Below, in pieces: positions 1-12,437 of a DNA stretch of 64,000 bases. The translations under genes and the position numbers were made by a program. This DNA comes from Embiotoca jacksoni (taxonomy: Eukaryota; Chordata; Actinopteri; Embiotocidae): contig JAKOON010000021.1 of NCBI GenBank assembly GCA_022577435.1, forward strand, positions 2,830,501 through 2,894,500, in the 5' to 3' direction. Each line of letters starts with the position of its first letter. Within the stretch, counting starts at the first letter, position 1. The notes under the pieces were generated by a model, which had not been told where the DNA came from, did not search any database, and saw only the letters and a program-made list of their open reading frames with translations.

Positions 1-416
1 TAGACATATCCGAAATCCCACAGACAGATCTGGTGTTGTCCTACGTATAACTTACAATTCAGTTAATCATATAAAAATCAAGCTGAGTTTTGACTGTTGA
101 AGTAAATGTGAACCAGGCAGTTGGCATGCGTCATGACATAGCAGCTAATCCAAGCCAAAAAAAAAATACAACATAAAGCGGAAAAAATTCAAAAGCCTTT
201 TCATCGACTCGTCAGGTTTAGTTTTGGCAGCCTTGAAAGATCGAAAGGTAAAATGAATTTACTCACTTTTGTGGCAAATTTGTGATGAAGTAGGTCAATG
301 ATTCAGTGATTGCGTCATACAGACTTGCACTAGCTATGTATTCTTTTCTTGTCTTCCCCATTTATTGGTTTATTTAAAGTATATGTATTTTTTAACAAGA
401 TATTAATATTTCACTG
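1..416. other. Unassigned AT-rich DNA
   Basis: No ORF of note, RNA gene or repeat is recognised here. The stretch is AT-rich with short A and T runs and ends where the truncated SINE begins. Confidence 0.6.
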
Positions 417-634
417 TGCCTGCGTGGGTTTTCTCCGGGTACTCCGGCTTCCTCCCACCGTCCAAAGACATGCATGTCAGGTTAATTGGTGATTCTACAA
501 ATTGCCCTTAGGGGCGAAAGAGCGCGTGAATGGACTTTGTTTCTGTCTGTCTCTGTTTGTTGGCCCTGTGATGGGCTGGCGACCTGTCCAGGGTGGAACC
601 TGCCTTTGCCCAAAAGTGAGCTGGGATAGGCTCC
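417..634 (+). repeat. 5'-truncated tRNA-derived teleost SINE (body only)
   Basis: The wording matches the body of a very common teleost SINE: 'ctccgggtactccggcttcc', then a 'caggttaattggtgattct' block, then 'gggctggcgacctgtccagg', and an end of 'gagctgggataggctcc'. The tRNA-like head with A and B boxes that normally precedes this block is absent, so the copy is 5'-truncated, as expected of a retroposon. The related copy at 40634-40930, on the opposite strand, keeps its head and shares the 'ctccggcttcctccca' block. Family identity is from memory of percomorph genomes. Confidence 0.8.
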
Positions 635-2262
<1,628 letters not shown>

Positions 2263-2470
2263 TACGAGGGCCAGTCAAAAAGTTCCTGGTACTACACCTG
2301 TTGCGTGTGTAAGCAGTGCAGCCCTGTAACTTACATGGAGCTGGGGGAAGCAGGAACTTTTATGAGAAAGTATTTTAAGTTACGTCACTTGATCAACACC
2401 AACACCTGACACAACGTCTCTCTGTATCCCAAAAATTGAACACAAACTTTGATGTGTGCTCTTTACCTCC
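2263..2470 (+). mobile_element. Internally deleted mariner-like element remnant
   Basis: The segment opens with 'tacgagggccagtcaaaaag', which has the form of a mariner terminal inverted repeat preceded by TA. A block at 2415-2452 (tctgtatcccaaaaattgaa followed by cacaaacttt) matches in wording the transposase C-terminal coding block at 29122-29156. The order TIR, short spacer, C-terminal block implies loss of most of the transposase. An 11-bp inverted match (2278-2288 with 2351-2361) lies just inside the terminus. No intact transposase remains. Confidence 0.5.
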
Positions 2471-2494
2471 ACAGGTCCATGTCAAAATCGCAGA

Positions 2495-2650
2495 CGAGCC
2501 CGACAAATTGGTCACAAAAACTAACTCGGGTGCTAATGTTGATTGAGCAACATGACTTACTTACTGATGAAGGTTACAGCTTTTCCCTGCTCTGTGCACG
2601 TCACAGTGCTACGCTACATTTGCGCGCAATAGGAGCAGTCGCTGAAGTTT
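2495..2650 (+). repeat. Family C dispersed repeat, copy 1
   Basis: Matches the segments at 47780-47930 and 26385-26470. Shared wording includes gtcacaaaa, aactcggg, 'attgagcaacatgactta' and 'tctgtgcacgtcacagtgct', all diverged by substitutions and small gaps. It directly abuts the mariner remnant upstream, so family C may be part of a larger mariner-derived unit. That link is inference. Confidence 0.55.
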
Positions 2651-2690
2651 CTGTTTGCCCCTCAAATGGCAGTAGAAAAAAATAACAACA

Positions 2691-3564
2691 CAAAATGAAG
2701 CATTAGAGAATTATTATTTTTAAATGACCAGTAAACACCATTTTATCCTGGTATAAATATGAATACATACAAATATGTATAAATATTATATTATATATTT
2801 TTGTTAAGGAAACACAAAGGAGTAGCTTTACATTAACCGATACGCCCAGTGATAAGTGACACGGAAGAGCAAAAAGCAAAGTGGCACCGGGACTCTAGTT
2901 AAAAAAAAATCAAGCCTTTATTCAAAACTTAGCACCTAAGAAAGATTCACAACTGAAAGGCTGCACAGTCTCATCATCCACTCTTTTTTTCAAACATTTT
3001 GTTAGCTAAAGACCACTGGGAACCCTTTTGCTACCACCCGTTTCACCTTCATTCAATTACACAGTGACTTCAGGGACTTGCTCAATACAGCCACAGTGCA
3101 GCTCAGCTGTAGCAGGTGAGGTTAAGTGATTTTGTCAAGGGCGCCACCAGAGAGGTTTGCTGGTAAAAATGAGAGAACGTTGCTCAAACTCCTCTGGCAA
3201 AGAGTTGAGGAGGGGTACTCCAGTCACACGCCAAAATCTTCATAGCTTGATCACTTAAACGCAAGAGCCAAATAAATTTCACAGATTTGTTCTCATTTTA
3301 GGATTAAAATATACCTAAAAAAAAAAATCATGGTGCTGGTGTGCAGGAAAATCAGTCATACCACACTGATCCTGTTTGGTGCCTCTTTTGATGTTTTAGC
3401 ATGGCTGGTTGAAGAAGCAGTAAGAATTCAATTAATACATGTGCTTGTTGCCAAGCAAGGTCAGAGAGTGCACCAACTGCACCAGTTGACATAACGTCCT
3501 TTTTTTTTTTATTTAAAAAATGAATATGCAAAAAACAAATGATGTCCGACTTTTAAAAAAAATT
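2691..3564. other. Unassigned AT-rich DNA
   Basis: No gene is seen. Homopolymer A and T runs of 8 to 10 bp recur. A short block at about 3060-3125 (gggacttgctcaatacagcc) resembles the 'ttgctcaaggaca' segment of a teleost SINE but is too short to call. Confidence 0.4.
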
Positions 3565-3699
3565 ATACCTTCTAAAGATCAGCATGTGTTAGCATTGCCA
3601 TTATAAACACACTTCTATGCAGACCTCAACATTTACCGAAAAGCAATTATTAGCCTCAGTACAGCCTCAGAGATCCACTAGCATGGCTGTATTAGTCTT
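3565..3699 (-). repeat. Family B dispersed repeat fragment, copy 1
   Basis: The block 'acagcctcagagatccacta' followed by gcatggctgtatt, together with 'gatcagcatgtgttagcatt', matches the start of a percomorph repeat whose hallmark is interleaved GCTAGCATG and CATGTTAGC words. It is reversed relative to the copies at 24241 and 37395, and carries only the first part of the unit. Confidence 0.65.
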
Positions 3700-4370
3700 G
3701 TTTTAACTTTACAGATCACAGCTCATCCTTAAATAATATCATCTTCCAGTGTAATTGGCTATATTTCTTGCAGCAGCAGCCGGCAGAGCTCTTTCTCTCA
3801 ATCAGGCAGTTTGGCTATCAGACAAAAATCTAACATGTACAGTATACTGTAGAGTTGAGTTAAAGGTTACAAACTGCAATCCATTATTCAAAAAGGGATT
3901 ATTTAAGGACACAGAAATAATTTTGCAATATGTTTCTACCATATTAAGTAGTGTAAATTCCAAGGATTTAATTACATATGGGTAGAAGTTTGGTTTAATT
4001 TGTTTGCAAAAGACTACTGAGGCTAAGCATGTTCAAATAATTTTATTTGAGTCTACACTTGAGATTGAATTGCCTAAAAAGACTCATGTTGGGAAACCAA
4101 ACTCAACCTCAACATATGTGACATTACCAACATATATACTAGAGTACTTACATTATATTCCCAAGATTCCCCATTAAGAATCCAATAAAATGGGAAGCTT
4201 TACCAGCTGTTACTTAAGAATTTTTCCTACTTACAAATAAAATATGGAGTTATGACTGCTGACATTTAAAACTATTGTTATGGAGAGGACTTGTGATACA
4301 TACTGCACAGTCTGGCTGGTATAAGAGAAAAAGTGAATACAAGTTTATGATAAACTTCAAAAGAATGCAT
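3700..4370. other. Unassigned AT-rich DNA
   Basis: No recognised element or supportable gene. Short ORFs on either strand lack any familiar motif. Confidence 0.5.
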
Positions 4371-4795
4371 CCCAGAAGTAAAACAAAGTTTCTGTGGCTG
4401 AAAGGTTTTAAATTCACCTGGAATTTCATCTTCAAAATTAGTTCTTAATTATAAAAACACAACCTAATGAAAAGTAAAAGTCTTGATTCCCAGGAGTAAA
4501 AATGAAACACTGTATATGCTGGGATGCTTATACAAATTAGGAAAAACCTGACAGATCTGTTGCTCTGTTCTGCTCTCTTCCTAAATATATCTTTGTTAAG
4601 AGAAGAACATAAAACCTTGCTGTGCAGTCCCTGGAGTAAAATGGAAACCTGACAAGAGGGTGGAAGGATCTGGTACAAAACATTCAAACAGGAAACCCAC
4701 GAGTGTGAGTGAGTCATTATGCCAAAACTAAAACTAAAGTCTTTTATGGATGGATCACAGAAAAGAAAACACAAATATGTGCATTCCCTGGAGTA
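4371..4795. repeat. Four spaced copies of a cccWggagtaaaa-type motif
   Basis: The word ccc(a/t)g(a/g)agta recurs starting at 4371 (cccagaagta), 4489 (cccaggagta), 4629 (ccctggagta) and 4786 (ccctggagta), usually continued by aaaatg and an AAC-containing tail. Spacings are 118, 140 and 157 bp. The sequence between copies is not obviously similar, so this is either a very old tandem array or chance recurrence. A 155-codon minus-strand frame spans it but has no recognisable domain. Confidence 0.45.
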
Positions 4796-5518
4796 AAATG
4801 AACTGAACTGAAATGATGTTTCTGAGGTCGTGAGAGTTTGATGGGAAATAAGAACAGAATTCAAGGAAGCTCTGCAGTCACGATTATTTTTTATTTTTTT
4901 TAATTTGGCCACAAATTGAGGATATTACAACAGAATCCCAAATGATATGCATAAGAAATTAAGGAATTTAATTACATAAACTGAACTTGAGTCACAGAAA
5001 TTGAGAAGCGAGAGAACGGCTTTGAATTAGTTGAAGTCTGCATGACTCAGTAAGTGAGGTTTATAAGGAAGCAGACTGCAAAAATGTTTTACAGTGTGCC
5101 TAATGTTATTGTCAGTGTCACTAAAGTCCCTCTCCCGGCATTGATTAAACCCCTTACAAACTCATCACATGGTTATTTAGATTTTTTTGTTAAATACAAA
5201 ATTCCCCTAATACCTTAAAGTGGATTAGATGTAACTTGAAACCTTTGCCTTCATTCAGCATGCACAGATCTATCAATATACAAATAGTTCAGGATTTTTT
5301 TTTTTTTGTCACATTGCTGGCATTTGAAAAAACAATGGTACTTCCATTAAAATAATTAAAGAAAATACGCTGCGCTCAGGGAAAAAAACGCTTTGATCGA
5401 CACGGGCTTTGGGTAGTTGATGCTTTGACAGAGTGTGGGCCAGTAGGATGGAACGACTGCAAACGATTCCCTATGGAGCCCCTATGGAGTTAAAACATGG
5501 GTCTGGGAACAGTAGGGA
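4796..5518. other. Unassigned AT-rich DNA
   Basis: No gene or recognised element. A T12 run lies at about 5296-5307. The boundary with the family A copy downstream is not sharp, and the last 130 bp could belong to it. Confidence 0.4.
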
Positions 5519-5960
5519 AATTTTAGAGGCTTTAGTCTGGTATTTTGGCTGTTGCCATCTTGTTTTTTGGACCATATTTGAATGAGATAGGGAGGACTGA
5601 GGGATGGATCTGACTGAGATCATCACTCACCTATACTGGCAGCCTGACTACCTTTCAGGCATGTCAATCAAACCTGCCATGCTCCTAAATTTACATCTCT
5701 TTAAGGACTAACATCTAATCAATTATGGAATTGTTTTCAGAGGAACCCCCAGAACACTGATCATAACATAATTGAGGGTGTGTGTGGGAGTCTGTACTTC
5801 CAGAGAGAAATTGACAGTTTTTTAATGGAAGTCTAGTGGAGCCAATTATTTCTCAGAGCCCGTTCTTAGTGGCCCTTAGTGGTATTGCATTTTAAGGCTT
5901 CTCTGCACTGGTTTAAATTTTCAAACCTATTGACTGTCCATTTTTATACAGTCTATGGTC
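5519..5960 (+). repeat. Family A dispersed repeat, copy 1
   Basis: Shares its order of blocks with 7366-7895: gccatcttg near the start, a 'gaccatatttgaatgagat' block, gtcaatcaaacc, 'attgttttcagaggaa', a 'ggaagtctagtggagccaa' block, 'tggtattgcattttaaggc', and an end of tatacagtctatgg. I recognise this as a common percomorph interspersed repeat but cannot name its class. It is non-coding. Confidence 0.75.
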
Positions 5961-6480
5961 TGAACCTGTGGTTTTAAGACTGCCAAACTATCGATGCAGT
6001 TCTAAAACAGAAATGCTCAGCCATGGCATTGATTGCTTACTTCATTCATAGCTTATTAAAAAAAAAACAAGGTTAAAAAATAGATTTTCACTGCATGGGG
6101 TCTTTAATGTTCAAAGATGTGTGTTGCATTCATGTTTAAACATCACATTTGAACATTTTTAAATGCATGAACCAATTTCAAGCCATTAGATTCAGATTCA
6201 GAATTTATGCAGAGTTCAGAAGACTCTTATCAAGTTATAATAGGATAAGTTCACTGTTAACATATTATATATAATTAAGTGATGAAAGTGACACAGCAAA
6301 GATTTTAAATACACATTCAATGTTAAAACAACTTTCATTCTTGTGACATTATGACCAGCTCAAAGACTTGAGGAAAATATAAATCCATTTTGATTGACTT
6401 TATAAAGGTCATATGATTAAGAAGGTAATGGGAAGATATATATCTCTATGGCCTGTCAAATGAACACTTGACATCAGCAG

Positions 6481-6483
<3 letters not shown>
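5961..6483. other. Unassigned AT-rich DNA
   Basis: No gene or recognised element. Sequence is AT-rich and leads into the CA tract. Confidence 0.5.

Positions 6484-6538
<55 letters not shown>
6484..6538. repeat. (AC)n microsatellite, 55 bp
   Basis: A pure AC dinucleotide run. It faces a TG run 60 bp downstream on the same strand, so the two tracts are mutually complementary. Confidence 0.97.
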
Positions 6539-6542
<4 letters not shown>

Positions 6543-6592
6543 ATCATAGACAAAGTCATTTAAATGTGCTTTGCTCCCCTGAGAATGTAATA

Positions 6593-6628
<36 letters not shown>
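6593..6628. repeat. (TG)n microsatellite, about 36 bp
   Basis: A TG run with one early C interruption, complementary to the AC run at 6484-6538. Confidence 0.95.
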
Positions 6629-6631
<3 letters not shown>

Positions 6632-6914
6632 AGAGAAAACCATAATTCATTATTATCTTCCACACACAGAGTGACCTCTTAGCATTAGAGGAATAAGTGA
6701 TGGAGAGAGAATGTGCATGTCTACATGTGTGAAGAAAGAAATGATGAATGAGAATGTGTTGTATGTCTGAGGTTTTTTTTTCTTAGCGCAAAGCTAGAAG
6801 GAAGTTAAATATATTCTGAGGACACACAGTAGCTGTTTGACACCGCATAAAAAAAAGTGTTTGTGTCAGCAGCTGATTCTGTGAGGGCATGCTTGTTTAT
6901 ATGTGTTTCTTTCA

Positions 6915-6951
<37 letters not shown>

Positions 6952-7365
6952 ATATGTATATTCTGCATTTTTGTGAAGATAATAGTGACTAATGTCGGTC
7001 CATGGTGCAGGAAAAGAGGACGTTACTGAAGGGTTTAATTAGCTGTCACACAACAGGCAATAGAGAGAAAAACAATACTTAACACACCCAACAGTGAATG
7101 TGTGTATGTGTGTGTGAATGTGTGAGAAAAAAGATGATAGTGCTTGTAGATGCACTGCTTGCATGCCTCTCTGCATGTGTATGAATGTTTGTGGTATTGT
7201 GTGCGAGATGGCCTACAGAGAGCATCTTTAAAAACCCAGAAGAGTGTTTGACCATTGGCCCGTTTGTGTGGTGGATTTATATCGAAGGCAGTAGACGGTT
7301 AAATGATAAGCTGGCGCAGAGAACCGTTTGAAAAGTGCATGTAGATGAAGCGGCAACCAACAGTG
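6629..7365. other. Unassigned DNA with further (TG)n tracts
   Basis: A third TG run lies at 6919-6947 and looser tgtgtgtgaatgtgtg wording at 7098-7126. No gene is seen. Confidence 0.6.
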
Positions 7366-7895
7366 ACGTCACGCATTGATTTGTGAATAGTCGTTATGAG
7401 GCCTCGAGGTCGGATGTTGGCCGTCACCATCTTGCCAATTCGTAGCGGTTTGGAGCTGGAAGTCGCCATATTTGGATGATGTGGGAGGGAGCGAGTGGTG
7501 AATCTGACTCGATCTGATTAGAAATCCGACAATATTACGTCCCGCCAACCAATGATTGAAACCTGGCTGCACCATAGGCGGGTCAATAAATCAGACACGC
7601 TGCCTAAAACACGGCTTTATGAGGCTTATTTTCTCATTAATGTGGGGATTATTTTCAGATGGAATGCCCGAAAATGTACAAGAAGGAGTGACTTTAACTG
7701 ACAACACCCATATGACTGGGTGTAAAAAAAATTATTGACGTGGTATTTCATGAGACTAGTAGAAAGGGAGTCTATGGAAGTGGAGTCTTTTTGGAGCCAA
7801 CTTCTAGTGGCACTCGGTGGTATTGCAGCTTAAGGCACTTCTGCATCAGCTTTTCAGACCCGGAAGTTCAGTCTACTTTTATATACAGTCAATGG
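7366..7895 (+). repeat. Family A dispersed repeat, copy 2 (most complete)
   Basis: Blocks in order: gacgtcacgcattgatttg, gaggcctcgaggtcgg, ccgtcaccatcttgcc, 'ggaagtcgccatatttggat', acctggctgcaccatag, gggtcaataaatcagac, attattttcagatgg, 'tggagccaacttctagtggc', 'tggtattgcagcttaaggc', gacccggaag and an end of tatacagtcaatgg. The same order occurs in copies at 5519 and 26165. Short ORFs inside it are incidental. Confidence 0.8.
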
Positions 7896-8129
7896 TGTAA
7901 ACCGAAGAAACTTATCAGGATTTTATCCATAGCTTCTAATTTTTTTTGTCAAAGACAGACTAGCTCACCTATATGTTATGTTTGTATTTGAACCTTATTG
8001 TTTATGAGTTCAATCAATGAAGCAGTTTTTACTTACAGTCCAAATTCTCCATGAAACATGGTCCTACACTTTACAATTAAAGACAGTCAAATTATAGATA
8101 ACCAAAAAAAAAACATCAATGTTAAGGAA

Positions 8130-8285
8130 CATTTTAAAATAGTAGCAACAGAGCACAAACAGAGCAACACTAAAGGAATGTTCAGGGTCATCTGAGCCAT
8201 CCCTAATTACACATTTTATCAAAAAGGAGAGTTTTAAGCCTAATTCTAAAAGTATAGAGGGTGTTGGCCTTCCGAACTCAATCAT
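8130..8285 (+). repeat. LINE-3'-region-like repeat (family F), piece 1
   Basis: The block 'gagagttttaagcctaattc' followed by taaaagtatagagggtgt matches my recollection of an abundant percomorph repeat thought to derive from the 3' part of a LINE. A second segment of the same recalled repeat is found at 9430-9660, about 1.1 kb downstream. Confidence 0.5.
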
Positions 8286-9429
8286 CCTTTTTGTTGTTTT
8301 GAAGGTGCAGTTTGAATACAGATCAGCATTTTCATTACTTTAGGTTCATGTTTAAAATGTTGGGTTATTTTGTATATTTTCTCATATGCTTGTACATATT
8401 CCAAAGTTGAACTACTAATAAATCCATCTGCTGTTCCTAAACAGTTCAATCTGTATAATTGATGCCACTATAAATAATTACATCTATCTGCTACAGGATG
8501 TGAGTGCAGATGATTTCCCCTGATCAATCAGACAGTCCAAAGCAGTTTAAACTGCGCTGTTATGTCTGTATCCCCTGTGTACTCTGTCAGTTCATTAAGT
8601 CTATTAAAAATACAGAGTCATCCCACAGTAAACATCGCAGAGTATTGCTGTGCAAGACGCTTGCTAGTCTTTACCTGTTTGTCATTATTCATAACAGGTG
8701 GTCGATGCGCAGCCTGCAGTAATAACCTACTTATAATGTGCATAATCAGCTGTTGTATTGTGAGTAATTTGTGCTGCCAGAGAACATAAATATACACATA
8801 TGACACATTAAGGTGAAGACTAATCTGTTGTCAGTCAAAGTCAGTGTGAATATGAGTCAGACCAGAACTCAAATGCAGCAATGTGTCAGTTTTTTTGCAT
8901 GGACTGGATCAAATGAACCAAACTACACATTTTTAAATGCCCTAACATACCAGGCAATAACAACCAAAAGTTAAAAGGCAGAACCAAAAAGTTGTTTCGA
9001 AATATACCACCAGTATTTCATTCAGCTATAAAAGAGACTAATCAGGGAACCCAAGGTGACAACCACAAACCCAAAGTGATTTCAGCTGCTGAATCAATTT
9101 CCTTATTTAGGGATACAAAATTCCAGGTAAAAATCTAAAAGAAGAATTCAGACATGGATTCTGAAGATGTGCAATGGAACAACAATCTATGTCAAAAATC
9201 GATATCATATATTCATAAAACTCTCTTGGAAGTATAAGAACAGATCTGACTGATATTCTGAACTTTCTTTCCAGCAACCCAAATATATCTGTCCTCATTT
9301 CATTAGATAGTCCCAAACTCTTGAATCACTTCAAATATCATCAACTGTAAAGGTCAGCATTAGTCCTCAGCCTCAAATGTGAAATGCCTAGGGAGCTTTG
9401 GCTGGGCACTAATCCAAAGTGTTTCTTAA
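8286..9429. other. Unassigned DNA between two family F pieces
   Basis: No gene or clear element is recognised. It may be an insertion that split one family F copy, or the decayed middle of that copy. Confidence 0.4.
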
Positions 9430-9660
9430 ATGTGATCAATAACATTTTAAAAATCAATCCTAAACTGCAAAGTGGAGCCACTGAAGTTGAGCTAAAATGG
9501 GAGTAATATGCAGTTTTCTTAATTTGCAATTCTAGGAGTCTGACTGCAGCAGTTTAGACCAGCCATGCTTTGCTGGGCATTGTAGAAATTGCATTACAGA
9601 CAGCTGTAAAAACTGATCCAGGCAGCTGTTAAGCTAAAAAAAAATCTAATCTGGATAGGT
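9430..9660 (+). repeat. LINE-3'-region-like repeat (family F), piece 2
   Basis: The wording 'aatcctaaactgcaaagtgg' then agccactgaagttgagctaaaa, a ggagtaatatgc block, 'gactgcagcagtttagacca' and gcattgtagaaattgcatta follow the later part of the recalled repeat in the right order. It is non-coding and worn. Confidence 0.5.
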
Positions 9661-9884
9661 TTGCAGTTTTTTTGAGTAGCTGACAGCCTTAGTAAGTTGT
9701 TACAGCAACAAAATGACCGACCATTCTGTGATTCTAATATCTTGTATATTCTAGTGTCTTAAATAAGATTTGCATCGGACTGATAAATACTTAATTTTAC
9801 AATTGGTATGATCAACCAAACCATTAACACATTAAACGTGTAATAGATCCATTAGTCCACTAGAGAATACTAGGAGAAGTAAGG

Positions 9885-10265
9885 TGCCTTAAGCTTAGCC
9901 ATCAAGAACTCGGGGGGTAAGAGTTACAACCATGTGGTTAGGATTATGAAAAGATCGTGGTTTGGGTTCAAATTTGTGATTTTACTGAAGTAACGTAACA
10001 TGCGTTAAATTACGTAATGCATGCTATGCAAGTTCAATGCATTACAGTATGTAATTACCTTACTCAAAAGATATCCATGTTTCTTTCTCGCGAACTTGAC
10101 CCCTGGTCCCCTGTGTGAGAGTCCTGGGTTTGATCCATTCGACCACCCTTGACCGACCCTGGTCATACATGCCTAGGCGAGGCAAAACGTGACACTGACA
10201 GTCTCCTCTTGTGGACTCAAAGGTGTTTTATACGCTTTGTTGTGATACTGAGCTGTATTAAAGGG
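9885..10265 (+). repeat. Family E dispersed repeat, copy 1
   Basis: Contains 'gtggttaggattatgaaaag' followed by atcgtggtttgggtt, then a palindromic acgtaa/ttacgt-rich part (10000-10060), then 'cccctggtcccctgtgtgag'. A copy in the opposite orientation lies at 17100-17330, where the complements of the first two blocks occur in reverse order. Recognised as a percomorph interspersed repeat; class unknown. Confidence 0.65.
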
Positions 10266-10987
10266 TACACAAAAAAATGTATGGTTTTTTTTTACAAGGT
10301 TTGTTTCTTTAGCTGCTACACATACAGCCCAAACACTTCAGGATCACTATTTGTGTGAGAAATCCCCCATTATACACTAATCATTTATTGTATTCCCTTC
10401 ATGGTCATTATTAGGCCTGAACATGGAAAAGATGAACTCGTGCACAATTTCTGTGAGGCGCCAGTTAGCTTCATCAGTGAGTTTTATTTAAGTGCGACAT
10501 GTGAACTGTCACTAATTTAGAAATGACTGATGGCTCCATCAACAGACTGGCTTTTCCCTTGACGATGATTGTAATGGCTTGCTTTGCTTTGTACTCTCAG
10601 AAAGCTTTGTTCCCACTAAAAAGCACAATCAACATAATTATTAGCTTGAAAACTTTATTCTCCCAGTGGTGTTGTGCACAGAGGCTTTAGGCCACGGTGA
10701 TTTCCGTCTATTCACTGAGCTTTAATTAAGACAACAAGGATTTAGCTTCCTCCACTGACATCACCCACGAGACTAATTCTACCTCATTTGCTCCCCATGA
10801 CTCTCCGACTAAATAAAACGGTCCAAAACTGTACAGTTTGGGGACTGAAATAAATTGAGCATATCATTGATTGTATTTTTTTTTAGCATAGTGGGACATT
10901 GAGCTCCACATGCCAATTTGTGTTGTATTTTTCTGGCGTACAATGTAATACAGCGGAAAGATCATGTGAAAACCACCAAAAAAAGTT
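10266..10987. other. Unassigned, relatively unique DNA
   Basis: No repeat words are recognised from about 10430 to 10800, base composition is more even, and TAATTA-like motifs occur (cataattattagc, gctttaattaagac). No ORF is convincing. Unique, repeat-poor DNA of this kind is where conserved non-coding elements are found; conservation itself cannot be judged here. Confidence 0.35.
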
Positions 10988-11013
10988 AAAAAAAAAAAAA
11001 AAAAAAAAAAAAA
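10988..11013. repeat. A26 homopolymer
   Basis: An uninterrupted A run. No retroposon body is recognised immediately upstream, so it is called only as a homopolymer. Confidence 0.95.
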
Positions 11014-12421
11014 CTTTCCAATTTCTGCAAAGTAAACATACCTTCAGATTGACAGCAGTACATTTTTCAAATCATCAACAAAGAAAATTATAGGCCCTTG
11101 GGTCATGAAAGTTAAACACAAAAGACCATCAACTTTTTCTTCAAGTGAAACAGACACACACATACACACCTAAATGTTTGGAGTCGAGAGGATTCTTCAC
11201 GATGGCAGGAATATGGCTCGCAGCCCTGCCTTTGATCATAGCCTACACAACTTCAAAGGCACAAAAAGAGAATTTCATTTAACATTTAATGGAGCATTTT
11301 TAGGAGGAGTACACAAGTCCTACCTGAATTCACCTTGCTTTACCTTTCTCTGAAAACCAAAACAGAGAAGCATGTTTGAGGTGTCATGATAGTGATATAT
11401 TTGCTAATCACTGTGGCTCTCTTGGGATCTCCGTTAATCGACCTTGATTGTGATCTGCGATAAGTGACTAAATAAATGACTACCCATATTTTCTAACAAT
11501 TACAGTATGTATGTAAAAAAAAAAAAAAACAGTCAGACATGACTTTGGCGGTGGGGTCAAGAATGGGGACATCATTCCCCAGTGAAAAATAAACTCATCC
11601 ATGGAAACGGCAATAAAAGCGATGTGTAGATCGACTGTTGTACATCAATGTATAAAAATAACACTTCTTAAATCAGCATACATTTTTTTTTTCCTGATAT
11701 GAAAGTGTGTTGGGCACCATCACCCAACTAATTAGCTTTAAAATGTATCTTGTGCACAAAATCTATCTTCAAAGCAAAAGATTTACTTTCATTGCATTAC
11801 ATATATAGTCAATCATGGATTTGGACCCCAAGCAACACCAGTTTAACAGTCAATCGTAACAACAGTGTTTTTTTGTTGATTAAAATCTAGTCCTCTCCTG
11901 ACCAAAATGTTTCCAACTGGGCATCTTTGAGAGTAATTTTTTTTTTTATGTCATTTTAACTGGTTCAGACCCCTGCCAAGCATTTGCTGAAATACAAATC
12001 AAAACTCCACATCTTATGTTACTTTAGAAAATCAAAAATTAAATTACATAAATACTGCAGGCCCTCGCAATTCCCCAAAAGGTGCTTACCAAATTAAAGT
12101 TTTAGCGTATTTAGCAAGCACCTGTGTAATGCACTGCTGTGTCTGAAGTCCCCAGGTTAGGAAAGTGATTTTCCGCTATTACCTTTTTGTTAGACATGCA
12201 CTCAGCGTATTCTCTGACATGGTTGCGTTTGGGATTCAGGAAATAAATTGGTTGTGTGTACCTTTGGAGCAGCAACTATATTTCCTTGTGTATTTGCATT
12301 TCCTGTATCGTGGTTCTTTTCTGTTCTTTATGGAAGATAAAATGTTTCCATACAACAAACACAGCTTTAACTTCAACTTTATTTCTGACAGATCATCCTA
12401 ATCTGCACCCATGACTGGGTT
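11014..12421. other. Unassigned AT-rich DNA
   Basis: No gene or recognised repeat. Several A and T runs of 9 to 14 bp are present. Confidence 0.5.
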
Positions 12422-12437
12422 AGGGTTAGCTAACCCT
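12422..12437. repeat. Perfect 16-bp palindrome AGGGTTAGCTAACCCT
   Basis: The sequence equals its own reverse complement. With the preceding gggt it contains two telomere-like TTAGGG words followed by their complement. It is short and may be chance. Confidence 0.9.

Noticed and set aside
4445..4912. 155-codon minus-strand ORF
   Set aside because: No recognisable domain, Ser/Phe/Leu-rich, no splice or promoter context; its length is within what AT-rich DNA yields by chance.
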